Positions 1 through 5,792 are shown, counted from the first letter of the stretch. The stretch is 6,784 bases of DNA from an uncultured Clostridia bacterium (GCA_947177005.1 CAMWSZ010000164.1:1-6784); one strand, 5' to 3'. Numbers and translations: made by a program. Notes: a model not told the origin generated them from the letters alone.

Positions 1-1678
1 TCAGGTTCTCCGTCCGGGTGTCAATGGAGCTGGTGGCTTCATCCAGAATCAGCACTGGCGGGTCCGCCACCGCCGCGCGGGCAATCGCCAACAGCTGCCG
101 TTCGCCCTGACTCAGACTGCCGCCGTCGCCGGTGATCCAGGTATCGTAGCCTTGGGGCAGGTGGCTGATGAACGTATCCGCGTTGGCCAGACGCGCCGCC
201 GCACGCACTTCCTCATCTGTGGCGTCCAGCTTGCCGTAGCGGATATTGTCCGCAATGGTGCCGGTGAACAGGTGGGTATCCTGTAGGACGATGCCCAGAG
301 AACGGCGCAGGCTTTCCTTGCTGATCTCCCGCACGTCGATTCCGTCGTAGGTAATCAGACCGCTCTCGATCTCATAAAACCGGTTAATCAGGTTGGTAAT
401 TGTGGTTTTCCCCGCGCCGGTGGACCCGACAAACGCAATTTTTTGTCCCGGCTTTGCGTAGAGGCTGATACCGTGGAGGATCTTTTTATTGGGCACATAG
501 CTGAACACCACGTCCGTAAAGCGCACGTCGCCACGCAGAGGAACCAGCGTACCGTCCGGTTTTTTCCAGGCCCAGCCGTCGCTGCGGGCGGATTCCTCCC
601 GCACGGAACCGTCCGCGCCGTGACTGACATTGACCAGCGTGGTTTTGCCTTCGTCGATTTCGGGCGTAGTTTCCATGACCTCAAACACCCGCTCCGCACC
701 CGCCACAGCCGCAAGCACATTGTTGACCTGCTGGCTCATCTGGCCAATAGGCTGGCTGACCTGCCGGGTGTACTGGAGATAGAGCAGCAGCGCGCCCAGG
801 TCGAACCCAAAGGCAATGGACAGCAGCGCACCGGTACAGCAGGTGAGCGCATAGTTGATATGGCTGATGTTGCCCATTGCGGGCATCATGGCACCGGCAA
901 AGGACTGGGCGTTGGTGGCACTGTGCTGATATGCGTCGTTTCTGACGGAAAAGCCCTCTTTCGCGGCTTTCTCGTGGTTAAATACCTTGATGACCTTCTG
1001 GCCCTCGATCATCTCCTCAATATAGCCGTTAATAGCTCCCAGATCCTTCTGCTGGGCCATAAAATACCGGCGGCTGCGTTTGCCCACGGTCATGATGACC
1101 AAAAACATCAGTGCCAGGGAGAACACCGTCACCAAAAACAGAACCGGGCTGAGATACAGCATCATACACACCACGCCAACAAAGGTCAGGGTCCCGGAGA
1201 CCAGACTCACCAGTCCGTTGTTCAGGATCTCATTGACGGTCTCGATATCATTGGTATACCGGCTCATCAGCTCTCCGTGTGTATGGGTATCAAAGTAGCT
1301 GAGGGGCAGGTCCTGCATTTTGGTGAAGAGGTCCTGCCGGATGGCGTGGGTGGTTTTCTGCGAGATATGGACCATGATTCTGGTATAGGTGAAGCTGAGC
1401 ACAGCCGCGCAGATATAGATGCAGGCCATGAGGATCAGCATTTTTGCCAGCTTCTGAAAATCTCCCGGCACGATACAGTCGTTGATTAAAGGCCGGATCA
1501 TATAGGAGCCGCTTACGGTACACACCGTATTCAGCACCAGACAGAGCGCCACCACCGCCAGCAGCCACTTTGACTGTCCCACATAGCCCAGCAGCGTTTT
1601 GACCGTCTTCCGCATATCCTTTGGTTTCTGATACCCGTGTCTGCCCGGGCCCTTTCCTCCTCCATGGGGACTAGGCAT
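1..1678 (-). CDS. ABC multidrug-type exporter half-transporter, second subunit (3' end cut off by window)
   Basis: This is the second half-transporter of an export ABC pair: an N-terminal membrane domain followed by an ATPase domain. Reading from ATG at 1678, 559 codons are open to the window edge, and the protein is cut just after its D-loop. Membrane segments span roughly residues 38-330. Residues about 342-384 form an extra insert before the ATPase domain. Motifs are Walker A GSTGAGKTT (418-426), Q-loop Gln466, signature LSQGE (522-526, canonical LSGGQ) and Walker B LILDE with catalytic Glu547, followed by SSID. The ATG overlaps the end of the preceding gene by 8 nt (ATGCCTAG), so translation is probably coupled. 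The intact Walker A/B here should pair with the canonical signature of the partner. The altered LSQGE should face the partner's degenerate site. Families such as BmrC/BmrD, LmrCD and TM287/288 have this layout. Substrate cannot be told from sequence; multidrug export is inference. Confidence 0.93.
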   Translation of the reverse strand, partial: MPSPHGGGKGPGRHGYQKPKDMRKTVKTLLGYVGQSKWLLAVVALCLVLNTVCTVSGSYMIRPLINDCIVPGDFQKLAKMLILMACIYICAAVLSFTYTRIMVHISQKTTHAIRQDLFTKMQDLPLSYFDTHTHGELMSRYTNDIETVNEILNNGLVSLVSGTLTFVGVVCMMLYLSPVLFLVTVFSLALMFLVIMTVGKRSRRYFMAQQKDLGAINGYIEEMIEGQKVIKVFNHEKAAKEGFSVRNDAYQHSATNAQSFAGAMMPAMGNISHINYALTCCTGALLSIAFGFDLGALLLYLQYTRQVSQPIGQMSQQVNNVLAAVAGAERVFEVMETTPEIDEGKTTLVNVSHGADGSVREESARSDGWAWKKPDGTLVPLRGDVRFTDVVFSYVPNKKILHGISLYAKPGQKIAFVGSTGAGKTTITNLINRFYEIESGLITYDGIDVREISKESLRRSLGIVLQDTHLFTGTIADNIRYGKLDATDEEVRAAARLANADTFISHLPQGYDTWITGDGGSLSQGERQLLAIARAAVADPPVLILDEATSSIDTRTENL

Positions 1679-3404
1679 CCAAGCTCACCCCTTCCTGCTG
1701 CGACAGATAAATGTCGCGGTAAATTACGCTGTTCGACATCAGTTCCTCGTGGGAACCCATTTCCGCGATTTTTCCGTCGTCCATAACGATAATCAGGTCT
1801 GCGTCGGAAACGGAAATAATACGCTGCGCAATAATGATTTTCGTGGTATCGGGCAGCTGCGTCCGGAACGCCTGCCGTATTTTTGCGTCCGTGGCGGTGT
1901 CCACCGCACTGGTGCTGTCGTCCAGAATCAGGACTTTCGGTTTCTTCAGAATCGCCCGGGCGATGCACAGCCGCTGCTTCTGTCCGCCGGACACGTTCAC
2001 GCCCCCCTGTCCCAGGTCGGTGTCATAACCCTCGGGCATCCGGTGGATGAACTCCGCCGCGCAGGCGGCTTCACAGGCGGCCTCGATCTCGGCGTCAGAC
2101 GCATTGGCGTCGCCCCACAGCAGGTTTTCCCGAATCGAACCGGAAAACAGCGTGTTTTTTTGCAGCACCATTGCCACAGCATCCCGCAGATGCTCCATCG
2201 TGTACTCCTGCACCGGACGTCCGCCGACCTTGACCGTGCCCTGCTGCACCTCATAAAGCCGGGGAATCAACTGTACCAAAGTGGATTTTGCGGAACCGGT
2301 GCCGCCGATCACGCCCACCGTCATACCGCTTTTGATATGCAGGTCGATGTCTTGGAGGTTCCATTTCTCCGAACCGTCATTGTACTTGAAATACACATGG
2401 TCAAAGTCCACGGAACCGTCAGAAACCGTCAGACCGCTTTCATTTATATCCTGAATGCCGGGAACCTCATCCAGCACCTCCGCTACACGCTTGCCGCAGG
2501 CGATTGTTCGGGTTATCATCATCATAATCATGGACACCATCATCAGGCTCATCAGCACCTGCGTGATATAGGTGAAAAAGGTGGACAGCAGTCCCACCTC
2601 CAGCTCCCCGGTCTGGACCAGCGGCGCGCCGTACCACATAACCGCAATAATCGTGCCGTAGGTAATCAGCATCATGATAGGCATGTTCAGCACCACGAAG
2701 CCGAACGCCTTCTCCGCAACGGCCTTTAAAGCGTCGTTGCGCTTTTTGAATTTCTCCTCCTCGTACTTCTTCCGAACGAAGGATTTTACCACACGTATGG
2801 CGGAGAGATTTTCCTGAACCACCAGATTAACCCCATCTGTCCGCTCTTGCAGTGTACCAAACAGCGGGCTGACATTGCGGATAATCAGGACGATCAGCAC
2901 AGCCAGCAGCGGCAGCGCGATCAGAAACACCCTTGACAGTTTCCAGCTGATTGTGACCGCCAGCACCAGCGCTGAAATCAGCATCACCGGCGCCCGGACC
3001 ATCAGCCGCATCGACATCATCAGGGACATCTGTAAATTGTTGCAGTCGTTGGTGAGACGGGTAACCAGGGACGCGGTAGAGAATCTTTCAATGTTTTGAA
3101 AGGAGAATTTCTGGATATGCTCAAACTGAGCCCGGCGCAGGTTTGCGCCAAACCCCTGACCTGCCCGTGAGGACAGGAAAGCGGACCCAATGCCCAGAGA
3201 CATTGAAATCAGGGCCATAACCACCATCAGCAGGCCGTGCCGAAGGATATAGGCGGTATCACCGGCAGGGATGCCGGTATCGACGATTTTGGCCATGACC
3301 AGCGGCAGCAGCAGCTCAAACACTGCCTCAGAACCGGAACACAGAATGCCCAGCACAATCCATTTCCGGTAGCCGCTGGTATACGGCCACAGTTTTTTAA
3401 TCAT
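1671..3404 (-). CDS. ABC multidrug-type exporter half-transporter, first subunit, degenerate ATP site
   Basis: This 577-residue half-transporter has an exporter membrane domain (about residues 15-305, six likely helices) and an ATPase domain (about 330-570). It shows Q-loop Gln415, a canonical signature VSGGQ (471-475) and a D-loop SAVD. Three catalytic positions are altered: Walker A reads GGTGSAKST (Ala372 where Gly is usual), Walker B reads LILDD (Asp496 instead of Glu), and the switch His is Gln527 (AQRI). These changes are known from the degenerate-site subunit of heterodimeric exporters such as TM287/288, so the partner is very likely the next gene, which carries the complementary set. 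The start at 3404 shares ATGA with the stop of the MarR gene. AAGGA sits directly against the ATG and GAGG lies about 10 nt upstream, so coupled re-initiation is likely. The protein acts in the cytoplasmic membrane; the exported compound is unknown. Confidence 0.95.
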   Translation of the reverse strand: MIKKLWPYTSGYRKWIVLGILCSGSEAVFELLLPLVMAKIVDTGIPAGDTAYILRHGLLMVVMALISMSLGIGSAFLSSRAGQGFGANLRRAQFEHIQKFSFQNIERFSTASLVTRLTNDCNNLQMSLMMSMRLMVRAPVMLISALVLAVTISWKLSRVFLIALPLLAVLIVLIIRNVSPLFGTLQERTDGVNLVVQENLSAIRVVKSFVRKKYEEEKFKKRNDALKAVAEKAFGFVVLNMPIMMLITYGTIIAVMWYGAPLVQTGELEVGLLSTFFTYITQVLMSLMMVSMIMMMITRTIACGKRVAEVLDEVPGIQDINESGLTVSDGSVDFDHVYFKYNDGSEKWNLQDIDLHIKSGMTVGVIGGTGSAKSTLVQLIPRLYEVQQGTVKVGGRPVQEYTMEHLRDAVAMVLQKNTLFSGSIRENLLWGDANASDAEIEAACEAACAAEFIHRMPEGYDTDLGQGGVNVSGGQKQRLCIARAILKKPKVLILDDSTSAVDTATDAKIRQAFRTQLPDTTKIIIAQRIISVSDADLIIVMDDGKIAEMGSHEELMSNSVIYRDIYLSQQEGVSLDA

Positions 3405-3847
3405 TCCTTATTTACCTCATTTTCTAAGTCTGCAATGATACGGGAGAGCATATCCGACAGATGCGTCTGTTCCTCCGGGGTCAGATTGGCGCAGATGCGC
3501 CGGTTTGTCTCCTCCAGGGACGCGCGAAAGGCTTCAATCTTTTCCTGACCGGCGTCCGTCAGGCTCACAAGACGGCAGCGTCCGTCCGCGGGACTGGCGC
3601 GGCGCAGGATATAGCCTTTTTCCTCCAGACGGTTGACGATTCCGTTGACGGTAGACGGCCTCAGACGCAGTTCGTGTTCCAAATTCCGCTGATTCAGCGG
3701 CTCGCCCCGGCAGGCCAGACAGATCAGCGCCCGTGTCTGCACGGGCGTGACATCATATCCGTTCCGGCGCAGGAGATTCACGCTGTAAAGATGCCCCAGG
3801 TGGCCGCAGTAGGCCAGTTGCTGTCCCAGGTCCTGCGGTTCCTTCAT
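3401..3847 (-). CDS. MarR-family transcriptional regulator of the exporter operon
   Basis: This is a 148-residue MarR-family winged-helix regulator, the usual length for the family. The DNA-binding region includes a recognition-helix segment RPSTVNGIVNRLEEKGYI followed by the wing RRASPADGRCRLVSLTD, where the Asp-Gly-Arg turn is typical of MarR proteins. The flanking helices at both ends would form the dimer interface. I chose ATG 3847 rather than the in-frame GTG at 3856, because AAAGGAG (3856-3862) ends on that GTG and sits 8 nt before the ATG. The gene opens the operon and its stop overlaps the first transporter start by 4 nt. MarR proteins commonly repress themselves and an adjacent efflux pump until a phenolic or drug-like ligand binds. 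The palindrome across its own promoter (3879-3890) fits autorepression. The ligand is unknown. Confidence 0.93.
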   Translation of the reverse strand: MKEPQDLGQQLAYCGHLGHLYSVNLLRRNGYDVTPVQTRALICLACRGEPLNQRNLEHELRLRPSTVNGIVNRLEEKGYILRRASPADGRCRLVSLTDAGQEKIEAFRASLEETNRRICANLTPEEQTHLSDMLSRIIADLENEVNKE

Positions 3848-3855
3848 GGTTTCCA

Positions 3856-3862
3856 CTCCTTT
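3856..3862 (-). promoter_or_regulatory. Ribosome binding site that fixes the MarR start
   Basis: AAAGGAG on the minus strand lies 8 nt before ATG 3847. It overlaps the alternative in-frame GTG at 3856-3854, which therefore cannot be the normal start. This shortens the longest open frame by three residues. Confidence 0.8.
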
Positions 3863-3878
3863 CTTAGTTCTCCAAAAT

Positions 3879-3890
3879 TTAGTGTGCTAA
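3879..3890. promoter_or_regulatory. Palindromic candidate MarR operator over the -10/start region
   Basis: TTAGCACACTAA (minus strand) has inverted TTAG/CTAA half-sites around a 4-nt centre. It abuts the -10 box of the MarR promoter and covers the expected start of transcription. A wider TAGTT...AACTA inverted pair lies on the same stretch, and ACTAA recurs once more toward the gene. Binding here would block RNA polymerase, the usual MarR autoregulatory arrangement. Assignment to MarR is inference from position. Confidence 0.5.
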
Positions 3891-3918
3891 CTATACACCT
3901 GCCGGAACGAATCGTCAA
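3890..3918 (-). promoter_or_regulatory. Sigma-A promoter of the MarR-ABC exporter operon
   Basis: On the minus strand TTGACG (3918-3913) is followed after exactly 17 nt by TATAGT (3895-3890). Transcription should begin near 3883, about 36 nt before the MarR ATG. Spacing is optimal and both boxes are close to consensus. The candidate operator begins at the last base of the -10 box. Confidence 0.75.
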
Positions 3919-3981
3919 GAGGGGATTTTGAATGGTTTTTTAACCCGCTGTGAATTTTCCGTGAATTGTCTTTTATGCCTG

Positions 3982-4010
3982 TTGACTTCTCGGGAAGGTT
4001 GTACTATGAT
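3982..4010 (+). promoter_or_regulatory. Orphan sigma-A-type promoter on the plus strand
   Basis: TTGACT (3982-3987), a 17-nt spacer and TATGAT (4005-4010) make a near-consensus promoter with a predicted start near 4017. No plus-strand gene follows for about 1.7 kb, so it would yield a small RNA or an antisense transcript into the 3' end of the LysM-GH18 gene. It is divergent to the MarR promoter, with 63 nt between the two -35 boxes. Confidence 0.55.
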
Positions 4011-4020
4011 GACATTGTTC

Positions 4021-4034
4021 AGAAATGAATTTCT
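4021..4034. repeat. 14-bp near-palindrome just after the orphan promoter start
   Basis: AGAAAT GA ATTTCT: two perfect 6-bp inverted arms around 2 nt, starting about 4 nt after the predicted start site. It could be an operator for the orphan promoter or a tiny RNA hairpin. Such a short AT-rich palindrome could also arise by chance. Confidence 0.4.
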
Positions 4035-4063
4035 CTTTTCTCCCTCTCTCTTTTCTTACCTAT

Positions 4064-4100
4064 AGGAAGCGCCGGGCCTGCGTAGGACCCGGCGCTTCCT
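4064..4100. repeat. Perfect 13-bp stem-loop, terminator-like but without a T-tract
   Basis: AGGAAGCGCCGGG (4064-4076) and CCCGGCGCTTCCT (4088-4100) are exact inverse complements around an 11-nt loop. The loop can add a further CCT/AGG pairing. On the plus strand it is followed by GCATTCTATTCC, a weak T-rich tail. On the minus strand no T-tract follows. It may end the orphan plus-strand transcript or act as a backup terminator or stabilising structure. Confidence 0.7.
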
Positions 4101-4116
4101 GCATTCTATTCCTCGT

Positions 4117-4146
4117 TCCCGGCCCCGTCAGGCATTCCTGCCGGGA
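4117..4146. repeat. Imperfect GC-rich stem-loop
   Basis: TCCCGG (4117-4122) pairs with CCGGGA (4141-4146), and an inner CAGG (4129-4132) pairs with CCTG (4137-4140) around CATT, with a 6-nt one-sided bulge. It is the middle of three consecutive stem-loops. No function can be assigned. Confidence 0.45.
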
Positions 4147-4172
4147 CAAACAGAAACGGAAAAGTGCAGTTA

Positions 4173-4202
4173 ACAGCCGGAGTATCGAAATACTCCGGCT
4201 GT
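4173..4202 (-). terminator. Stem-loop terminator of the LysM-GH18 gene (UUCG tetraloop)
   Basis: ACAGCCGGAGTAT and ATACTCCGGCTGT are a perfect 13-bp inverted repeat. On the minus strand, the direction of the gene that stops at 4226, the loop is the very stable UUCG. The stem begins 23 nt after the stop codon. The downstream T content is modest (TTAACTGCACTTTT), so termination may be incomplete. Confidence 0.7.
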
Positions 4203-4225
4203 CAGGCGCTCAGATAGAAAATTTT

Positions 4226-5506
4226 TCAGAATCTCCACACGTCCGCCACGTCATACATGGCATTGAGCAGGGTCCAGCCCTGGGGATAGGGCCGCATAAG
4301 ATTCCAGTACCCCGCGCCGTACAGACCGTACTCCTGGATCAGCGCCAGCTTGGCCCGCATACTTCTCGCGTCCTCGAACCAAACCTCATGCACCACACCG
4401 TCCTCCGTATACCGGAACCACGGACTCTGCACCTGTTCGTCGAACAGGATCTCCGCCCTGTGCTTTACGGCCAGTTCCACGGCGTACTGATTGGAGATAG
4501 ACCGCGCCCGCGTCGTCCCCTGCCGGAAGGGCAGCGGCCAGTCGTAGCCGTAATTGGGGATGCCCAGCCAGATTTTTTCCCGCGGGATCACCGTCACCGC
4601 ATAATCCACCACCTGCCGCACGTCCGGCAGCGGCGCAACGGCCATTGGCGGTCCGTAGGTATATCCCCATTCATATGTCATCAGCAGCACAAAATCCGCC
4701 GCCGCACCCAACTGCTTATAATCATGCCCTTCATACAGTAGGCCCGGCTGGCCGTCCCAGGTTTTCGGCGCCAGGGCCACCAGGACCGGCAGCGGTGATA
4801 CTGCTGCCCGCAGACGCCGGATAAAGGCCGCGTAATTGTCCTTCTGGGTCCCGGGGATATACTCAAAGTCCACATCCACCCCCCGATACCCCTTTGCTTC
4901 GATCATGGCCTGTACCTGCCTCAGAATTGCCTCCTGCCGCTTGACATCGGAGAGAAGGGTCTCCGCCCGCTGGCTGGAAAACGTATCCTCCTCCGTCAAA
5001 GTGGACAGATGCATCAGCGCCGCCGCGCCCAGACGGGACGCCTCCTCCAAAATTACCCCGTCCGCCAAGGGCAGCAGGCCGCCTTGGGCATTGATGCCGT
5101 AGGTGAAGGGCGTCACGCAGGTCATATAGGGCAGGGACGCGCTCAGCTCACGGCGGCGGATAAAGGGATAGGCGTAGCCGTTGGTATGCGTACTTCCCAG
5201 CTTTTCCTGCTCATAGGCGATGACCAGGGTCTGGTTCGGACGGATATCCGGCATACCGTGGAACCAGTAGTTATTGCGGTAAAGCTGACGCAGGCTGAGC
5301 CCGTACTGCCGGGCAACAGCGGAGAGGGTCTGGCCGGGCTGGACCACATGGAGCGTCTGCACCGTCTCGATCACCAGCGTCTGTCCTACGGCCAGCGCGG
5401 CGTCCGGCGGCACGCCGTTGCACAGACGCAGCAGCTCCGGGTCCACGCCGTACTGGGCCGCGATGCCGTAGAGCGTCTGGCCGGGCTGCACGATGTGTAT
5501 TGTCAT
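4226..5506 (-). CDS. LysM-LysM-GH18 protein, YaaH/SleL-type spore cortex N-acetylglucosaminidase
   Basis: This 426-residue protein has two LysM peptidoglycan-binding domains (about 3-47 and 51-97, each with HxVQPGQTL near its start) and a family 18 glycoside hydrolase domain (about 108-426). The length and domain order match Bacillus YaaH/SleL, which cleave N-acetylglucosaminyl bonds in spore cortex fragments during germination. The acid motif reads GVDVDFE with Asp211, Asp213 and catalytic Glu215. The first Asp of the usual DxxDxDxE is Arg208. Other family landmarks are LLMTYEW (274-280), YGYDW (319-323) and WFEDARS (376-382). There is no signal peptide, as in SleL-type proteins that reach the spore coat by assembly. 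I chose ATG 5506 because AAGGGGGA (5513-5520) sits 6 nt upstream and LysM1 begins at once. A longer frame to 5740 would add 78 residues of antisense sequence from the neighbouring locus. Several paralogues share this architecture, so no symbol is given. Confidence 0.92.
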   Translation of the reverse strand: MTIHIVQPGQTLYGIAAQYGVDPELLRLCNGVPPDAALAVGQTLVIETVQTLHVVQPGQTLSAVARQYGLSLRQLYRNNYWFHGMPDIRPNQTLVIAYEQEKLGSTHTNGYAYPFIRRRELSASLPYMTCVTPFTYGINAQGGLLPLADGVILEEASRLGAAALMHLSTLTEEDTFSSQRAETLLSDVKRQEAILRQVQAMIEAKGYRGVDVDFEYIPGTQKDNYAAFIRRLRAAVSPLPVLVALAPKTWDGQPGLLYEGHDYKQLGAAADFVLLMTYEWGYTYGPPMAVAPLPDVRQVVDYAVTVIPREKIWLGIPNYGYDWPLPFRQGTTRARSISNQYAVELAVKHRAEILFDEQVQSPWFRYTEDGVVHEVWFEDARSMRAKLALIQEYGLYGAGYWNLMRPYPQGWTLLNAMYDVADVWRF

Positions 5507-5529
5507 TGTTCGTCCCCCTTTTTTCTCTA

Positions 5530-5556
5530 TTTCTATGCGAAAGGAGAGGGGGATAT
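5530..5556 (-). promoter_or_regulatory. Candidate sigma-E-type sporulation promoter of the LysM-GH18 gene
   Basis: On the minus strand ATA (5556-5554), a 16-nt spacer and CATAGAAA (5537-5530) resemble the mother-cell sigma-E pattern ATA-N16-CATACAAT known from Bacillus, where yaaH is sigma-E controlled. No good sigma-A promoter is visible for this gene. The predicted start near 5523 leaves a very short leader containing the ribosome site. The match is partial and could be chance. Confidence 0.35.
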
Positions 5557-5558
5557 GA

Positions 5559-5587
5559 TTGACAAATTTCGCCTGACGGCGTAAAAT
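5559..5587 (+). promoter_or_regulatory. Consensus sigma-A promoter of the small-peptide (toxin) mRNA
   Basis: A perfect TTGACA (5559-5564), an exact 17-nt spacer and TAAAAT (5582-5587) predict transcription from about 5594 on the plus strand. This gives a leader of about 109 nt before ATG 5703 and an mRNA of about 340 nt to the terminator at 5936. Its -35 box lies 2 nt from the -35 element of the divergent sigma-E-like promoter. Confidence 0.75.
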
Positions 5588-5612
5588 AAAACCGCCTCCC
5601 ACCCCAGCGGAG

Positions 5613-5640
5613 AGGTCAGGCGCTGTCTGGAACAGGACCT
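5613..5640 (+). other. Leader hairpin in the toxin mRNA
   Basis: AGGTC (5613-5617) pairs with GACCT (5636-5640), and CTGT (5623-5626) pairs with ACAG (5632-5635), leaving a 5-nt one-sided bulge and a 5-nt loop. It lies in the untranslated leader and may protect or structure the mRNA 5' end. Support is base pairing only. Confidence 0.4.
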
Positions 5641-5666
5641 GGGCGTGCCGGGACGGAATGGCGGTT

Positions 5667-5701
5667 AGCTCACCCCTATAGAAAGAAAGGGGGTGAAGGC
5701 T
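5667..5701 (+). promoter_or_regulatory. Hairpin sequestering the Shine-Dalgarno of the small peptide
   Basis: TCACCCC (5670-5676) pairs with GGGGTGA (5690-5696), and AGC (5667-5669) with GCT (5699-5701) after a 2-nt bulge. The right arm is the ribosome site AAAGGGGGTGA itself, 7 nt before ATG 5703, so a strong site would be masked until the hairpin opens. A second CACCCC at 5600-5605 could pair with the same site. The AGC also belongs to the fold-back repeat, so the two structures compete. Confidence 0.6.
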
Positions 5702-5702
5702 C

Positions 5703-5792
5703 ATGGACAAGAGGAAGCGGCTTGCATTGAAGGTAATCATTTACCTTGCAGTGTTCGCACTGTTCTTTATCTTCGCTCCAAAAGCGTGCTAA
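5703..5792 (+). CDS. 29-residue basic/hydrophobic peptide, candidate type I toxin
   Basis: The ORF of 29 codons starts with ATG 5703, 7 nt after the strong ribosome site AAAGGGGGTG. The N-terminus MDKRKRLALK is strongly basic. Residues 11-25 form one hydrophobic, Phe-rich membrane segment (VIIYLAVFALFFIFA). The C-terminus is PKAC with a final Cys. Small single-helix membrane peptides like this are the usual toxins of type I systems, where they damage the cytoplasmic membrane. The surroundings fit: own consensus promoter, masked ribosome site, fold-back repeat, intrinsic terminator, and an antisense RNA entering the ORF end. I do not recognise the sequence as Fst, TxpA/BsrG, Ldr, Ibs, Hok or another named family. 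An AgrD-like signal peptide is less likely because there is no AgrB and no charged tail after the Cys. Toxicity is inference. Confidence 0.7.
   Translation: MDKRKRLALKVIIYLAVFALFFIFAPKAC

Larger units (their letters stand above)
4017..4110 (+). ncRNA. Candidate small RNA with a CU-rich single-stranded tract and a strong hairpin
   Basis: From the predicted start near 4017 the transcript would contain a short AGAAAT/ATTTCT inverted repeat (4021-4034), a C/U-rich tract (4030-4058) with UCCC and CUCUCUC runs, and a perfect 13-bp stem (4064-4100). Such CU-rich unpaired tracts can pair with Shine-Dalgarno sequences in known Gram-positive small RNAs. The 3' boundary is uncertain because only scattered T residues follow the hairpin. 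No homology to a known RNA family is claimed. Confidence 0.3.
3848..4225. other. Intergenic region: two divergent promoters, an operator and three stem-loops, no convincing gene
   Basis: This 378-nt stretch separates the MarR operon from the 3' end of the LysM-GH18 gene. It holds the MarR promoter and operator, a plus-strand promoter facing the LysM-GH18 gene, a pyrimidine-rich tract (4030-4058) and three hairpins (4064-4100, 4117-4146, 4173-4202). The stretch 3921-3981 between the two -35 boxes is AT-rich and otherwise featureless. I found no open frame with a ribosome site. The one frame that opens at ATG 4025 runs antisense through the LysM-GH18 gene and crosses the hairpins. Confidence 0.7.

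Noticed and set aside
443..1489. A 348-codon open frame on the plus strand
   Set aside because: It is fully antisense to the second transporter gene, has no ribosome site, and its translation is His/Gln-rich shadow sequence without domains.
1749..2729. A 326-codon open frame on the plus strand
   Set aside because: It is antisense to the conserved ATPase domain of the first transporter, lacks a ribosome site and shows no protein family features.
3848..3856. GTG start of the MarR gene at 3856
   Set aside because: The GTG overlaps the ribosome site AAAGGAG, which is well spaced only for ATG 3847.
4025..4741. A 238-codon open frame on the plus strand starting just after the orphan promoter
   Set aside because: It has no ribosome site, crosses all three stem-loops and is antisense to the LysM-GH18 gene for most of its length. 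A short RNA is the better reading of the promoter.
5555..5584. A 9-codon ORF (M-I-D-K-F-R-L-T-A) with a good upstream AAAGGAG
   Set aside because: It lies inside the toxin promoter, upstream of the predicted start of transcription. The ATG is followed by the -35 box, so it is probably not transcribed in this direction.
5507..5740. N-terminal extension of the LysM-GH18 protein by 78 residues
   Set aside because: The extension translates the reverse strand of the toxin leader and promoter. The true ATG at 5506 has a strong ribosome site and the LysM domain starts immediately after it.
5703..5792. Small peptide as an AgrD-type signal precursor for the neighbouring AgrC-like kinase
   Set aside because: There is no AgrB-like protease gene in the window, the Cys is the last residue with no following ring or charged tail, and the antisense RNA layout fits a toxin better. 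It is kept only as a minor alternative.
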